NCBI RefSeq assembly: GCF_030408835.1
Contig: NZ_CP047357.1
Coordinates: 620,001-684,000 of the forward strand
From: Corynebacterium freneyi
GTDB lineage: Bacteria; Actinomycetota; Actinomycetes; Mycobacteriales; Mycobacteriaceae
Length of the DNA stretch: 64,000 nt
Direction of reading: 5' to 3'
Below are positions 17,134-26,547 of this stretch, piece by piece. Each line of letters opens with the position of its first letter. The first letter of the stretch is position 1. The notes under the pieces are model-generated. The model was not told where the DNA came from. It saw nothing but the letters and a program-made list of their open reading frames with translations, and searched no databases. The position numbers were made by a program, and so were the translations under genes.

Positions 17134-18573
17134 CTAGTTCTCCCCGTCCGGCTGGTCGCGTTCGTCGCCTTCTTCGGCTTCCTTGCGCAGCTGGTCCTCC
17201 AGTTCCGCGATGGGGTCGAAGTCGTCGGAGGCGTCGCCGCCGAGCACGCCGTCGATGAATTCGGCGGAGTTGTCCAGGTCTTCGGCCACCGGCAGGAAGT
17301 CGGGGTGGTCCCAGACGCCGTCGCGGCGGTCGACGCCGACGGCGGTGGTCAGGCGGCGCCACAGGTCGGCGGCTTCGCGGATCTTCGGGGCGCCGAGGTT
17401 GATGCCGGTGGCCTTTTCCAGGGCCTTCTCCGCGCCACCGGAGGCGCGGCGGCGGCGCCAGGCTTCGTCGAGCTGGGCGGCGCCGGGCAGGCGTTCGCCG
17501 AGGGCGTCGTCGACGACGACTTCGACCCAACCCTCGACCAGCGCCAGGAGGGTTTCCAGGCGGGTGCGGGCGTGCTGGTTGGACGAGGTGATCTTCGGCG
17601 ACAGGTCCATGTTCTGCATGGCGGACATCGCCTCCTGCAGCTTCGCCGGGTCCTGCATCGACTCCAGGTCCAGGCCGCGGGCGGCGTCTTCGATGCCGGA
17701 GTAGTCCAAGACCAGGCCGGCGGCGTACTCCTCGACCGACGAGATCATCCGCTCGGCCAGCCACGGCACCCGGTCGTACAGGCGCTGGTGGGCGGCTTCG
17801 CGGGCGGCGGCGTAGACGTAGAGCTCGCGGGCGGGCAGCTCCAGTTCCTCCGCCAGGGCGGTCAGGTGCGTCGGCAGCAGCGCGGCGGCGCCGGTGGTGT
17901 GCAGCGGCAGGCCCAGGTCGGAGCCGGTCAGCGCGTCCTTGGCCAGGTCGGCCAGGGCGCCGCCGAGCTGAACCCCGAAGTTCATGGAGTTCATGCGGCT
18001 CATCATGCCGAGCAGGGGGCCCATCATTTCGCGGGCCTCCTCCGGCATGGCGGCGACGGAGGCCTCCGCCATCTGCTCGGCGACGGGGTCGACGATGCGC
18101 TTCCACGTCGGCAAGGTGTGCTCCAGCCACTGCAGGGAATTCCACCCTTCGGCGCGGTTGGCGCCGGCGGGCAGCGTCGTGGCGTCGTCGAGCCACAGTT
18201 CGGCCAGGCGCAGGGCGTCGGTCAGCGCCTCCCGCTCCGAATCGCGAACCGGGGCGACCTGGCCGATGCGCTGCCGGGCGATGCGCTCGGTGACGGAATG
18301 GTCGACCGGCGCGCCGTCCTGCGCGTTCATCTGCTGGCCCATGCCGGACATCATCTGTCCCAGCTGGTTGAGGAAATCACCCAAGCCACCCTGGCCGCCG
18401 GGACCCCCCTGGCCGCCGGGACCGCCCTGGCCGCCCTGTCCGGCTCCGCCCATCGGGAACCCGAAGAATCCGAAGCCGCCGAAGGGGTTCTGGCCCTGGC
18501 CGCCGCGGCCGTCATCGCGGTCGTCGCGGTCGTCATCGTCGCCGGGCGTGAATCCGAATCCCTGTCCACTCAT
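17134..18573 (-). CDS. DUF2342 zinc-dependent metalloprotease/hydrolase family protein
   Basis: A 479-residue protein of the actinobacterial DUF2342 family (annotated as putative hydrolase or F420-associated). The N-terminus is low complexity: an acidic DDDDRDDRDD run, then a GGQGGPGG repeat to about residue 65. The family core includes LTALAEELELPARELYVYAA followed by REAAHQRLYDRVPWL, with the conserved ExxH. The C-terminus is acidic. Start 18573 (MSGQGFGFTPG) is chosen over an upstream frame lacking family-like sequence. It converges with the metallopeptidase gene and diverges from the PDZ protease gene, the same order as in mycobacteria. Confidence 0.82.
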   Translation of the reverse strand: MSGQGFGFTPGDDDDRDDRDDGRGGQGQNPFGGFGFFGFPMGGAGQGGQGGPGGQGGPGGQGGLGDFLNQLGQMMSGMGQQMNAQDGAPVDHSVTERIARQRIGQVAPVRDSEREALTDALRLAELWLDDATTLPAGANRAEGWNSLQWLEHTLPTWKRIVDPVAEQMAEASVAAMPEEAREMMGPLLGMMSRMNSMNFGVQLGGALADLAKDALTGSDLGLPLHTTGAAALLPTHLTALAEELELPARELYVYAAAREAAHQRLYDRVPWLAERMISSVEEYAAGLVLDYSGIEDAARGLDLESMQDPAKLQEAMSAMQNMDLSPKITSSNQHARTRLETLLALVEGWVEVVVDDALGERLPGAAQLDEAWRRRRASGGAEKALEKATGINLGAPKIREAADLWRRLTTAVGVDRRDGVWDHPDFLPVAEDLDNSAEFIDGVLGGDASDDFDPIAELEDQLRKEAEEGDERDQPDGEN

Positions 18574-18677
18574 GATCCCAACCGTACCGGCGCGGGGGTG
18601 CCCGGTCACTGATCGCGGGCGGGTTCGCGGCGATGCTCGCGCAGGGCGAACACGAAGCACCGGTAGGGTTGGCGATC

Positions 18678-19700
18678 GTGCACCGCCGTACCAGAACCCT
18701 CCTCGTCGGCGCCGCGCCGATCGTGGCGTTGGCCGCCGTGCTGTCGTCGCCGTCCGTTCCCGTGCCGTTCGCGGCCGAAGGACCGGGCCCGCTTTTCGAC
18801 GTTCTCGGCGAGATCGACGGAGATGAGGCGGTCGTCGTCACGGGCGGGGACCCCGACCCGTCGGAGGGCGAGCTGAACATGACCACCGTCGCCGTGTCGC
18901 ACAACCTGTCGTTGGCGCAGGCGATGGGGATGTGGGCCGACCCGAATCAGAAGGTCGTGCCCATCGAGGCGATTTTCCCGCCGGGATTGAGCCGGGAGGA
19001 CGTCAACGAGCGCAATGCGCTGATGTTCTCCGACTCGGAGGCCAACGCCACCGCGTCGGCGCTGCGTCAGCTGGGGCTGCCCATCGAGGTCACCGTCGCG
19101 ATGATCACCGAGGGCGCCGCCGCCGAGGGGGTCCTGGAGGAGGGCGACGTGCTCGTCGCCGTCGACGGCGAGGAGATCGACCGTCCGGAAACCCTTCAGG
19201 CCGCCGTCGTCGGCCATGCGCCGGGGGACCGGGTCACCCTCGACATCGTTCGCGACGGCGAGGAGAAGCAGGTCGAGGTCGAGTTGGGGTCGCATCCGGA
19301 TGACGACGACGCCGCGTTCCTCGGCATCGGCATGGCCGCCCAGCCCGAAGGCGACGTCGAGGTGGAGTACCACGTCTCCGGCGTCGGTGGGCCGTCCGCG
19401 GGCCTGATGCTGTCGCTGGCGGTGGTGGACAAGCTCAGCCCGGGCGATCTCACCGGGGGCCGGACCATCGCCGGCACCGGGTCCATCGACGGCGTCGGCG
19501 TGGTCGGCCCGATCGGCGGCATCACGCACAAGATCGCCGCCGCCCGCGCGGGTGGTGCGGAGATGTTCCTGGTGCCCGCCGACAATTGCTCGGAGGCGTT
19601 GACGGCGGATGCCGGGGACATGAAGCTGGTCAGCGTCGGCACGCTCGGCGATGCGGTCGAGGCGCTCGACGACCCCGACGCGGCGCCTACCTGCGGCTGA
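18678..19700 (+). CDS. YlbL-like PDZ-domain protein with Lon-type (S16) protease domain
   Basis: About 340 residues, probably anchored by an N-terminal signal segment (RTRTLLVGAAPIVALAAVLS). A PDZ domain (LEEGDVLVAVDGEEIDRPET) is followed by a Lon-like serine protease domain with GGPSAGLMLSLAVVD (catalytic Ser) and GGITHKIAAARAGGAEMFLV (catalytic Lys). The predicted location is the outer face of the membrane, with a likely role in envelope protein quality control. The GTG at 18678 gives the usual short N-terminus before the membrane segment; an ATG at 18633 is the alternative. Confidence 0.85.
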   Translation: MHRRTRTLLVGAAPIVALAAVLSSPSVPVPFAAEGPGPLFDVLGEIDGDEAVVVTGGDPDPSEGELNMTTVAVSHNLSLAQAMGMWADPNQKVVPIEAIFPPGLSREDVNERNALMFSDSEANATASALRQLGLPIEVTVAMITEGAAAEGVLEEGDVLVAVDGEEIDRPETLQAAVVGHAPGDRVTLDIVRDGEEKQVEVELGSHPDDDDAAFLGIGMAAQPEGDVEVEYHVSGVGGPSAGLMLSLAVVDKLSPGDLTGGRTIAGTGSIDGVGVVGPIGGITHKIAAARAGGAEMFLVPADNCSEALTADAGDMKLVSVGTLGDAVEALDDPDAAPTCG

Positions 19701-19742
19701 GCGGCAGGTAGGCGCCCCCGGTGACCCCGGCGGCGGCGTGCG

Positions 19743-21152
19743 TCACCTGCCGGAGAGGGCGCGGTTGCGCTCCCATTCGGCGACCTCCCGGGCCGACGCG
19801 CGCAGCTGCGGGTCGAAGTCCAGGTATGCCTTGGTTTCGCGGGCGATGAGGCCCGACAGGACGATCAGGCCGATGAGGTTCGGCAGGGCCATCAGGCCGT
19901 TGAGGGCGGAGGCGAAGGCCCACACGGTCTCCAGCTCGGTGACGGCGCCCAGGTAGACGACGCAGGTGAAGACGAAGCGGTAGGGGATCGTGCCGCGACG
20001 GCCGACGATGGACTCGAAGGCGCGCTCGCCGTAATACGACCAGCCCAGCATCGTGGAGAAGGCGAAGAACACGATGGCCATGGCCACCAGGTCGCCGCCG
20101 AAGTCGCCCGGCAGGCCCGCCGAGAACGCGTGGGCGGTCATGGCCCCGGCGTCGTCGGCGCCCTCCTCCCACGTGCCGGTGGTGATGATGACCAGACCGG
20201 TGAAGGACACGACGATGAGGGTGTCGATGAAGGTCTGGGTCATGGAGACCAGGCCCTGGCGCACCGGGTGGGTGGTCGTCGCGGCCGCGGCGGCGATGGC
20301 GCCCGAACCCATGCCGGACTCGTTGGAGAACAGGCCGCGGGCGACGCCCATCTGGATGACCAGGATGATGCCCGCGCCGGCGAAACCGCCCACGGCGGAG
20401 GTGCCGGTGAACGCGTCGGTGAAGATCAGGGCCAGCGCGCCCGGAATGCCGGAGATGTTGGCCACGAGTACCCAGATCGCGGCGCCGATGTACAGGATGA
20501 TCATCATAGGCACGAACGTGGCGGTGAACCGGCCGATGGACTTGATGCCGCCGATGAGAACCGCGCCGACCAGCACGAACATGAGGGCGCCGGTGGCCTC
20601 CAGAGGCATGCCGAACGCGGTGTTCAGGTTCGTGGCCACGGCGTTGCCCTGGGTGAGGTTGCCGATGCCGAACGCCGCGATCGCCGCGAAGACGGCGAAC
20701 ACGTAGGCCAGGACCTTGCCGAAGGTGTTCGGGATGGCCTTCTTCAGGTAGTACTGCGGGCCGCCGGACTGCTCGCCGGCGGCGTCGACGGTGCGGTACT
20801 TCACGCCGAGGAACGCCTCGCCGTACTTCGACGCCATGCCGACCAGGCCCGTCACCCACATCCAGAACAGCGCACCGGGGCCGCCGATGCCGATGGCCGT
20901 GGCGACGCCGACGATGTTGCCGACGCCGACGGTGGCGGCCAAAGCGGTGGCCAGCGCCTGGTATTGGGAGATGTCGCCCTCGCCGCCGTCGTCCTCGCGG
21001 TCGATGAGGCCAAGTCGCAACGCCGGGCCGAGCATGCGCAGCTGCACTGCGCCGAGGCGGATGGTCAGCCACAGGCCGGTGCCCAGCAGCACCGGGATCA
21101 GCAGGAAGGGGCTCCAGACGAATGAGTCGAGAGCACTGAAGAATTCGTTCAT
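19743..21152 (-). CDS. Sodium:alanine/glycine symporter (AGCS family)
   Basis: Integral membrane protein of 469 residues with about ten or more hydrophobic segments, importing alanine or glycine with Na+. Family signatures include ATVGVGNIVGVATAIGIGGPG and the region around FANESG-like FSNESGMGSGAIAAAAA. The N-terminus (FVWSPFLLIPVLLGTGLWLTIR) is the typical first membrane helix. It is transcribed alone, convergent with the PDZ protease gene. Confidence 0.93.
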   Translation of the reverse strand: MNEFFSALDSFVWSPFLLIPVLLGTGLWLTIRLGAVQLRMLGPALRLGLIDREDDGGEGDISQYQALATALAATVGVGNIVGVATAIGIGGPGALFWMWVTGLVGMASKYGEAFLGVKYRTVDAAGEQSGGPQYYLKKAIPNTFGKVLAYVFAVFAAIAAFGIGNLTQGNAVATNLNTAFGMPLEATGALMFVLVGAVLIGGIKSIGRFTATFVPMMIILYIGAAIWVLVANISGIPGALALIFTDAFTGTSAVGGFAGAGIILVIQMGVARGLFSNESGMGSGAIAAAAATTTHPVRQGLVSMTQTFIDTLIVVSFTGLVIITTGTWEEGADDAGAMTAHAFSAGLPGDFGGDLVAMAIVFFAFSTMLGWSYYGERAFESIVGRRGTIPYRFVFTCVVYLGAVTELETVWAFASALNGLMALPNLIGLIVLSGLIARETKAYLDFDPQLRASAREVAEWERNRALSGR

Positions 21153-21221
21153 GGGGGAGAAGTTACAGCCCCCTCATGCCTTTTCGGGCATGGATCGGCC
21201 CGCTCAACTCAAAAACGTCGC

Positions 21222-21590
21222 TCAACTCAAAAACAGCGAAGCCGTCGCCGCTCCCGTGACGACGGTCAGCACGGGGTAGCCCACCGTCCACCACGATCGG
21301 GTGCGGTACAGCTCGCCGATTTCCCGGGCCAGCGTCGACCACGTGGACAGGGCCCCCGCGTACCCGGCGCCGAGGACCGCCCATCCGAATCCGCCGCCGT
21401 CCCACGTCGACCAGGCCAGGCCCGCGATGCCGCAGGCGACGACGTTGGCGAAGAACGTGCCCGGCAACGCGCTGCAGGCCACGCGGGAGGAGACCGCGCC
21501 GAACCAGAACCGGGTCATGCCGCCCAACGCCGCACCCGCTGCGACGAGCAGGATGGTCATCAGGGCGGTGGCGGGGGACTCAGGAACCAC
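21222..21590 (-). CDS. crcB: CrcB/Fluc fluoride channel, second copy
   Basis: Four-helix fluoride exporter subunit of 122 residues with [27 protein letters not shown] and [13 protein letters not shown], the conserved Fluc motifs. The GTG at 21590 has an AAGG ribosome-binding tract and overlaps the upstream crcB by 11 bp; the ATG at 21560 is an alternative. Adjacent crcB pairs in Gram-positives form heterodimeric or dual-topology channels that expel F-. The last 18 bp including the stop are tandemly duplicated just downstream. Confidence 0.88.
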   Translation of the reverse strand: MVPESPATALMTILLVAAGAALGGMTRFWFGAVSSRVACSALPGTFFANVVACGIAGLAWSTWDGGGFGWAVLGAGYAGALSTWSTLAREIGELYRTRSWWTVGYPVLTVVTGAATASLFLS

Positions 21591-21984
21591 GGGTCACCGC
21601 CTTCTCGCCCAGCAGGGCGGCCAGGGGACACAGCCCCAGCGTTGCGACGACGACGAACGCAGCCTCGGCCACCGAGAGATCGTCGAGCAGCACGACGAAC
21701 GCCGAAAACGTGGTGAAACCCCCCAACGCTCCCGGGCCGACGAGGGGCCACCACCGTTCCATCGCCGCCGACGAGGCCATCACGCCGGCGGCGACGCCGA
21801 TGGCCAAACATCCGAGGACGTTGATCACCACGGTGGACCAGGCGTCGTCAAGCAGCGGAGCCGCAAACCACCCCACCAGGACCCGCGCAACCGCGCCCGC
21901 CGCCGACCCCGCGGCGACCAACCCGTACGCGCGCACGCGCCCGAACCGACGGGGAGGGGGAGGGGAAGCCGGGCAGGAGGTCAC
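21580..21984 (-). CDS. crcB: CrcB/Fluc fluoride channel, first copy
   Basis: A 134-residue Fluc subunit containing [26 protein letters not shown] and [17 protein letters not shown], with four hydrophobic segments. The GTG start at 21984 is preferred because the upstream continuation is antisense to pgm and unlike the family. It is translationally coupled to the second crcB. No fluoride riboswitch is evident in the 108 bp between it and pgm. Confidence 0.88.
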   Translation of the reverse strand: MTSCPASPPPPRRFGRVRAYGLVAAGSAAGAVARVLVGWFAAPLLDDAWSTVVINVLGCLAIGVAAGVMASSAAMERWWPLVGPGALGGFTTFSAFVVLLDDLSVAEAAFVVVATLGLCPLAALLGEKAVTRGS

Positions 21985-22092
21985 GGGGTGGATCGTACCT
22001 CCCCCGGATGGCCGGTCCCGCGCTGCGGCGACCCGCGAAAAGGGGAACACTGGAAGGGAAACGGTTCCACCCCGAGTCCAGGAGGACACCCC

Positions 22093-23748
22093 ATGGCCCA
22101 CGATCGCGCCGGGCAGCTGGCCCAGCCCCAGGATCTGATCGACGTCGCCGAACTGGTGACCGCGTACTACACGCGCCACCCCGAGCCGGGCAACCCCGAC
22201 CAGGCGGTGTCCTTCGGCACCTCCGGTCACCGCGGATCGTCGCTGGACACGGCCTTCAACGAGGACCACATCCACGCCACCACCCAGGCCATCGTCGACT
22301 ACCGCACCGGCCAGGGCATCGAGGGCCCGCTGTACATCGGCCGCGACACCCACGGCCTGTCCGAGCCCGCCATGATCTCCGCGCTGGAGGTGCTCACCGC
22401 CAACGGCGTCACCGTCATGGTCGACGCCCAGGGCCGCTACACCCCGACCCCGGCGGTGTCCCACGCCATCCTGCGGCACAACCGCGACCTCGACGGCGGC
22501 CCCGCCGGCACCGACAAGCGCCGCGCCGACGGCATCGTGGTCACGCCGTCGCACAACCCGCCGCGCGACGGCGGCTTCAAGTACAACCCGCCCACCGGCG
22601 GCCCCGCCGACGCCGACGCCACCGACTGGATCGCCGCCCGCGCCAACGACTACCTGGCCAAGGGGCTCGACGGCGTCAAGCGCCAGTCCGTGGAGAAGGC
22701 CGGCGACCTTCTGGTCAAGCACGACTACCTGAACAACTACGTCGCCGATCTGCCCAACGTGGTCAACATCGCGGCGATCCGCGACGCCGGCGTGAAGATC
22801 GGCGCCGACCCCATGGGCGGCGCGTCCGTCGACTACTGGGGCGCCATCGCCGACGCCCACGGCCTCGACCTCACCGTGGTCAACCCGCTGGTCGACGCGA
22901 CCTGGCGGTTCATGACGCTGGACACCGACGGCAAGATCCGGATGGACTGCTCCAGCCCCGACGCCATGGCGTCGCTGATCGGCAACCGCGACAAGTTCGA
23001 CGTCTCCACCGGCAACGACGCCGACGCCGACCGCCACGGCATCGTCACCCCCGACGCGGGCCTGATGAACCCGAACCACTACCTGGCCGTCGCCATCGAC
23101 TACCTCTTCGCCAACCGTCCCGGCTGGGCCTCCGACACGGCCGTGGGCAAGACGCTGGTGTCCTCGTCGATGGTCGACCGCGTCGTCGCCGACCTGGGCC
23201 GCAAGCTCGTCGAGGTGCCCGTCGGCTTCAAGTGGTTCGTGCCGGGCCTCATGGACGGCAGCGTCGGCTTCGGCGGCGAGGAATCCGCCGGCGCGTCCTT
23301 CCTGCGTCACGACGGCACCGTCTGGTCCACCGACAAGGATGGCCTGATCATGGACCTGCTCGCCGCGGAGATCATCGCCGTGACCGGCAAGACCCCGTCG
23401 CAGCGCTACGCGGAACTGGCCGACAAGTTCGGCGCCCCCGCCTACGCCCGCACCGACGCCGACGCCAACCGCGAGCAGAAGGCGATCCTGAAGAAGCTGT
23501 CGCCCGAGCAGGTCACCGCCGACGTCCTCGCCGGCGAGCCCATCACCGCCAAGCTCACCGAGGCGCCCGGCAACGACGCGGCCATCGGCGGCCTGAAGGT
23601 GACCACGGAAAACGCCTGGTTCGCCGCCCGCCCGTCCGGCACCGAGGACAAGTACAAGATCTACGCCGAATCCTTCAAGGGCACCGACCACCTCAAGCAG
23701 GTGCAAAACGAAGCAACTGCCCTGGTCAACGACGTATTGGGGGACTAG
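22093..23748 (+). CDS. pgm: Phosphoglucomutase (alpha-D-glucose phosphate-specific)
   Basis: Interconverts glucose-1-phosphate and glucose-6-phosphate. The 551-residue length is normal for the family. Seen: TSGHRGSSL near the N-terminus, the phosphoserine loop [17 protein letters not shown], the metal loop [10 protein letters not shown], the sugar-binding loop [10 protein letters not shown], and the phosphate-binding [14 protein letters not shown]. It starts after an AGGAGGA ribosome site. The final ~16 codons (from about 23701) use CAA, GAA, GCA, ACT, GTA and TTG, unlike the strongly C/G-ending codons before, and the stop shares CTAG with the prophage integrase stop. This suggests the 3' end was replaced on prophage integration. 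Confidence 0.95.
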   Translation: MAHDRAGQLAQPQDLIDVAELVTAYYTRHPEPGNPDQAVSFGTSGHRGSSLDTAFNEDHIHATTQAIVDYRTGQGIEGPLYIGRDTHGLSEPAMISALEVLTANGVTVMVDAQGRYTPTPAVSHAILRHNRDLDGGPAGTDKRRADGIVVTPSHNPPRDGGFKYNPPTGGPADADATDWIAARANDYLAKGLDGVKRQSVEKAGDLLVKHDYLNNYVADLPNVVNIAAIRDAGVKIGADPMGGASVDYWGAIADAHGLDLTVVNPLVDATWRFMTLDTDGKIRMDCSSPDAMASLIGNRDKFDVSTGNDADADRHGIVTPDAGLMNPNHYLAVAIDYLFANRPGWASDTAVGKTLVSSSMVDRVVADLGRKLVEVPVGFKWFVPGLMDGSVGFGGEESAGASFLRHDGTVWSTDKDGLIMDLLAAEIIAVTGKTPSQRYAELADKFGAPAYARTDADANREQKAILKKLSPEQVTADVLAGEPITAKLTEAPGNDAAIGGLKVTTENAWFAARPSGTEDKYKIYAESFKGTDHLKQVQNEATALVNDVLGD

Positions 23749-23750
23749 CC
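23700..23750. other. Candidate prophage attachment site (attL) at the pgm 3' end
   Basis: Integrase and pgm converge and overlap by CTAG. Codon use in the last part of pgm shifts abruptly toward A/T-ending codons. Phage-borne core sequences that restore the end of a host gene behave like this. The matching attR is not in the window, so the core cannot be defined. Confidence 0.4.
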
Positions 23751-24872
23751 CGACTCTGCGGGACGGCCCCCAAAATCCCCGCCGTCCCGCACCAGTCCCG
23801 CAACAGCATCCACACCAGCCCGCGCCGCGTCCCACTGATCCGGCAAATGGTGCGAGTAAATCCGCGCCGTCACCGCCGGCGACGAATGCCCCAGCATCGC
23901 ACTCACCGTCGGCAGCGGCACCCCAGCGGCAAGCATCCGCGACGCGTAGAAATGCCGCAGGCAATGGAAATGCACCTCATCGGGCACCCCGGCGGCCTTT
24001 CTGGTCTCCGACATGAGGTGCGACACCCGCGCCGAATACAGCGGCCGCCCCCACGCACCAACCAGCACCCGCGCATCAAGGTCATCACCGCGCCCCTCCA
24101 GCGCCCGGGCGATGTCCAACGCCAGCCCCTCACTGATGGGCACATCCCGGCGCGACTTCTTCGTCTTCAGCTCGCGCAAGTCATCGCCGGCCTTTTCACC
24201 GGCTTGCACCCGCACGTGAATCGCCCGGCGCATCACATCAACGTCCCGCACCCGCAGGCCGCACACCTCCCCCGCGCGTAGCCCGGTTTCGGAGGCGATC
24301 TTCACCGCAAGTTTGAACCATGGGGCGTGCGCGTGTTCGACCAGTGCCCGCACCTGATCGATGCCTGGCACGACGATGTCGGCGGTTTCACCTACTGGGA
24401 AGCGCTTGAGCACGTCGCCGGGGTTGACGGAGATCAGCCCATCGGCCACCGCCCGCGACAGCAAGGTGCGCATCATCCCGACCCGCACCTGCACCGCCGA
24501 CGGTGACAGTGGCGTGCCACCTGCCCACGGCCTGCCGTCGCGTAGCTGCAGCGCCCACGATTCGAGGTGTGATCGGCGCACCGACGTCACAGGCATGGCC
24601 CCAAGGTCTCCGAGATTGATGCGCAGCTGGTACCGGTCGCGGCGGGTGCCGGGTTTGACTGCCAGCGCCTCATACTCGCGCACCAGCTGCTCGACGGTCG
24701 GGGCACCACGGGGATCGACCCATTCGCCGCGCCGTATCTCGCGCTCACGCTCCGCTTCCCATGCGGCGGCTTCGCGGCGGGTGTCGAAGGTTTTGCTGCG
24801 TTCGCGGCCTGCGGGGTCGCGGTAGCGGCCCACCCACCGTGTTTTGCCGTTTCGGATTCGTTTCTGCGGCAT
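23745..24872 (-). CDS. int: Tyrosine-type site-specific integrase
   Basis: Prophage integrase, 375 residues. An N-terminal arm-binding region ([18 protein letters not shown], the AP2-like start seen in actinophage integrases) and a SAM-like core-binding domain precede the catalytic domain. Its key residues are R199 ([13 protein letters not shown]), H303/R306 (HCLRH), H329 (LGHSS) and the nucleophile Y339 (ARIYSHH). It catalyses integration and, with a directionality factor, excision. It is the first gene of the prophage, on the minus strand and convergent with pgm. Confidence 0.95.
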   Translation of the reverse strand: MPQKRIRNGKTRWVGRYRDPAGRERSKTFDTRREAAAWEAEREREIRRGEWVDPRGAPTVEQLVREYEALAVKPGTRRDRYQLRINLGDLGAMPVTSVRRSHLESWALQLRDGRPWAGGTPLSPSAVQVRVGMMRTLLSRAVADGLISVNPGDVLKRFPVGETADIVVPGIDQVRALVEHAHAPWFKLAVKIASETGLRAGEVCGLRVRDVDVMRRAIHVRVQAGEKAGDDLRELKTKKSRRDVPISEGLALDIARALEGRGDDLDARVLVGAWGRPLYSARVSHLMSETRKAAGVPDEVHFHCLRHFYASRMLAAGVPLPTVSAMLGHSSPAVTARIYSHHLPDQWDAARAGVDAVAGLVRDGGDFGGRPAESG

Positions 24873-24911
24873 GGCTATACTTCTCCTTGCTGCCCACCTC
24901 GTGGGCGGTCA

Positions 24912-24965
24912 CCCCGGCCCCCGCCGCGCATCGCTATCCAGGCATGCGGCGCGGGCCGGGCTTTT
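24912..24965. terminator. Long imperfect hairpin between integrase and lipoprotein genes
   Basis: CCCCGGCCCCCGCCGCGCAT pairs imperfectly with ATGCGGCGCGGGCCGGG, followed on the plus strand by CTTTTCG. It could end lipoprotein transcripts before int or block antisense reading. The direction is uncertain because the T-run is on the plus-strand side and no plus-strand gene precedes it. Confidence 0.35.
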
Positions 24966-24972
24966 CGTCGTT

Positions 24973-25527
24973 CTAGGGCATTTCCCACTGCCAGTGGGTA
25001 CCGCCTATCTGATCCATCAGCTGAATGCTCCCGGTTTCCTCAGGCATCTTGTAGAGCGTTGTGCGCTCTATCGTCATCCCCGGTGCTGTCGCCTGCGCCC
25101 ACGAGTCGTTGGGGTCGATGTCATCTCCAATGCACAGGTACTCCTCATCGAGTGGTCGAGATACGCCGTCTGCGCCGACCATCATCCACTGCGAGTTGGT
25201 GCCGAAGTTCTGGTCGATCTCGTCAGCTTCGCCGGTCATCTTGATGGTCGTCCCGATACGCACGTAATCGGCGGTGTCGTCGGCAGGGTCGTCATGATGA
25301 GACGCGTAGCCGAACCCGGCGCATCCGGTGGCAGTGTCGATCGAGTCGACCTTGAACTGCACCTTGCAATCCTCGATGGCATCGCCTGCACAGTTCGCGC
25401 CGGCCCACTGCCCGAGCTGTTTGACGAGCGCCCCACCTTCCGTGGTCGGGGGTTCCTCATCGCCTCCGCATGCGGTGAGGGTGAGTGCCGCGCATGCGGC
25501 GAGGGTGAGGGTGGTGAGGTTCTTCAT
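24973..25527 (-). CDS. Prophage-encoded lipoprotein
   Basis: A 184-residue secreted lipoprotein with a classic signal: MKNLTTLTLAACAALTLTAC, where LTAC is the lipobox and the cysteine would be lipidated. The mature part is acidic, with four further cysteines (CAGDAIEDC; CAGFG; YLCIG) that could form disulfides. The start overlaps the upstream ImmA-like gene as ATGA, so it is part of the lysogenic operon and expressed in the lysogen. Surface lipoproteins expressed from prophages often block superinfection; that role here is inference. Confidence 0.75.
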   Translation of the reverse strand: MKNLTTLTLAACAALTLTACGGDEEPPTTEGGALVKQLGQWAGANCAGDAIEDCKVQFKVDSIDTATGCAGFGYASHHDDPADDTADYVRIGTTIKMTGEADEIDQNFGTNSQWMMVGADGVSRPLDEEYLCIGDDIDPNDSWAQATAPGMTIERTTLYKMPEETGSIQLMDQIGGTHWQWEMP

Positions 25528-25913
25528 GCTGGTGTCCTTTCGTGGTGTCCGCGCCATACGCGGATGTAGTGGGGTGTGACGTCGAGTGCATGGGCGAGGG
25601 CCCCGGTGTGGGGCCCGTGCTCGCGTTCGGCGGTGGCGTATTCGCGCGCCCCGATGAGGATGAGCGCGGCGAACGCGTCGGCCTGCCGTTCCATGCGGGC
25701 GTCGAGGTGGGGGATTCCGGTGAGTTCGTGACGGTGGTGGGCGTGTCCGATTTCGTGGGCGAGGGTGCATCTGTGGGTAATCCAGTCCATGTCGTGCCGC
25801 AGGATGATGCGGTGCTGGTCGGGGATCCATAGGCCGTTGGGCCAATCCGTGGGGACGGGGAGCTCGTCGACGCGCAGGCCCATGGCGGCGGCGATCTGGT
25901 CCGGGATGTCCAA
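25524..25913 (-). CDS. ImmA/IrrE-family metallo-endopeptidase
   Basis: A 129-residue zinc peptidase with LAHEIGHAHH (HExxH at residues 53-57) and a second conserved stretch ERQADAFAALILIG carrying the third zinc ligand. ImmA-type proteases cleave or inactivate the neighbouring phage repressor to trigger induction. The start is TTG at 25913, supported by an ideal AGGAGG ribosome site 5 bp upstream; no ATG fits. It lies between the repressor gene (9 bp away) and the lipoprotein gene (ATGA overlap). Confidence 0.85.
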   Translation of the reverse strand: MDIPDQIAAAMGLRVDELPVPTDWPNGLWIPDQHRIILRHDMDWITHRCTLAHEIGHAHHRHELTGIPHLDARMERQADAFAALILIGAREYATAEREHGPHTGALAHALDVTPHYIRVWRGHHERTPA

Positions 25914-25922
25914 GCTGGCCTC

Positions 25923-26396
25923 CTACGGGGTGGGGTTGTCCTCTTCAAGGTTTTCAGTCCGCGGATGCGCGGCGTACTTCGTGGGGTCGATGCCGGCAAG
26001 CGGGTCGTCATCATCCACCACCGGCCGGATCGGAGTGACGTTGCTGTTCGAACCCCCGCCCATCGCCTCGTCAAAGGGCATGTCCCAGCGGTCCCGGTTG
26101 GCGTGGATACGCCTAGCGATCTCGTCCAGGAACGCCTGATCTGGCGCAATTTGCAGGGCGTGCTCGGGGCTGATGCTGGCCCCGCTTTCCTCAGCGTCGA
26201 GGTAGCCGGTGGCGATGAGCGCTGCGACCGGGTTCTGCCCGTAGGCGCGGGCTAGGGCGATCACCGTCTCGGGGCGGAGTGTCCCCTTGCTGTACTGGAG
26301 GTTCAGCGTGCTTGTGGGGATTCCGGCGCGCTCGGCAGCCGCTTTTCGGGGCGTGTGGCTCGTGAGGTCGTCGTACCAGTCTGTGTGCGTGCTCAT
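25923..26396 (-). CDS. Helix-turn-helix prophage repressor (CI-like)
   Basis: A 157-residue protein with an N-terminal HTH (TPRKAAAERAGIPTSTLNLQ) and ETVIALARAYGQNPVAALIATGYL, typical of corynebacterial and actinophage immunity repressors paired with ImmA. The C-terminus is acidic and proline-rich. It is divergent from the Cro-like gene, with an inverted-repeat operator between them. Confidence 0.8.
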   Translation of the reverse strand: MSTHTDWYDDLTSHTPRKAAAERAGIPTSTLNLQYSKGTLRPETVIALARAYGQNPVAALIATGYLDAEESGASISPEHALQIAPDQAFLDEIARRIHANRDRWDMPFDEAMGGGSNSNVTPIRPVVDDDDPLAGIDPTKYAAHPRTENLEEDNPTP

Positions 26397-26470
26397 ACTG
26401 CCAACCTATGGCAGCGCAGCCGGGGGATGCAAGCGGGGGTAGTGGCATGAATCAGCTGGTGGGGGCCGCA

Positions 26471-26515
26471 ATTTCTTGTAATTACAGCCACCTTCTGGCA
26501 CGAATTACAAGAAAT
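26471..26515. promoter_or_regulatory. Inverted-repeat operator of the lysis/lysogeny switch
   Basis: ATTTCTTGTAATT (26471-26483) and its perfect reverse complement AATTACAAGAAAT (26503-26515) are separated by 19 bp. The AT-rich sequence stands out from the GC-rich surroundings. It overlaps both divergent promoters, as expected for repressor/Cro binding. Confidence 0.75.
26481..26510 (-). promoter_or_regulatory. Predicted repressor promoter
   Basis: Reading leftwards, TTGTAA (26510-26505), an 18 bp spacer and TGTAAT (26486-26481) make a reasonable -35/-10 pair. Both hexamers lie inside the operator arms, so repressor binding would autoregulate. Confidence 0.55.
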
Positions 26516-26517
26516 AG

Positions 26518-26547
26518 TTGACCAGACATTGGCAGACGTGCCATGAT
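26518..26547 (+). promoter_or_regulatory. Predicted early rightward promoter
   Basis: TTGACC (26518-26523), an 18 bp spacer and CATGAT (26542-26547) form a promoter whose -35 abuts the right operator arm. It would drive the Cro-like gene and the early operon. Confidence 0.55.

Noticed and set aside
21301..22092. N-terminal extension of pgm
   Set aside because: Low-complexity sequence antisense to the crcB genes; the normal Pgm N-terminus with an AGGAGGA site starts at 22093.
21985..23964. N-terminal extension of the first crcB opposite pgm
   Set aside because: The extra ~660 residues are antisense to pgm; only the last 134 residues match CrcB.
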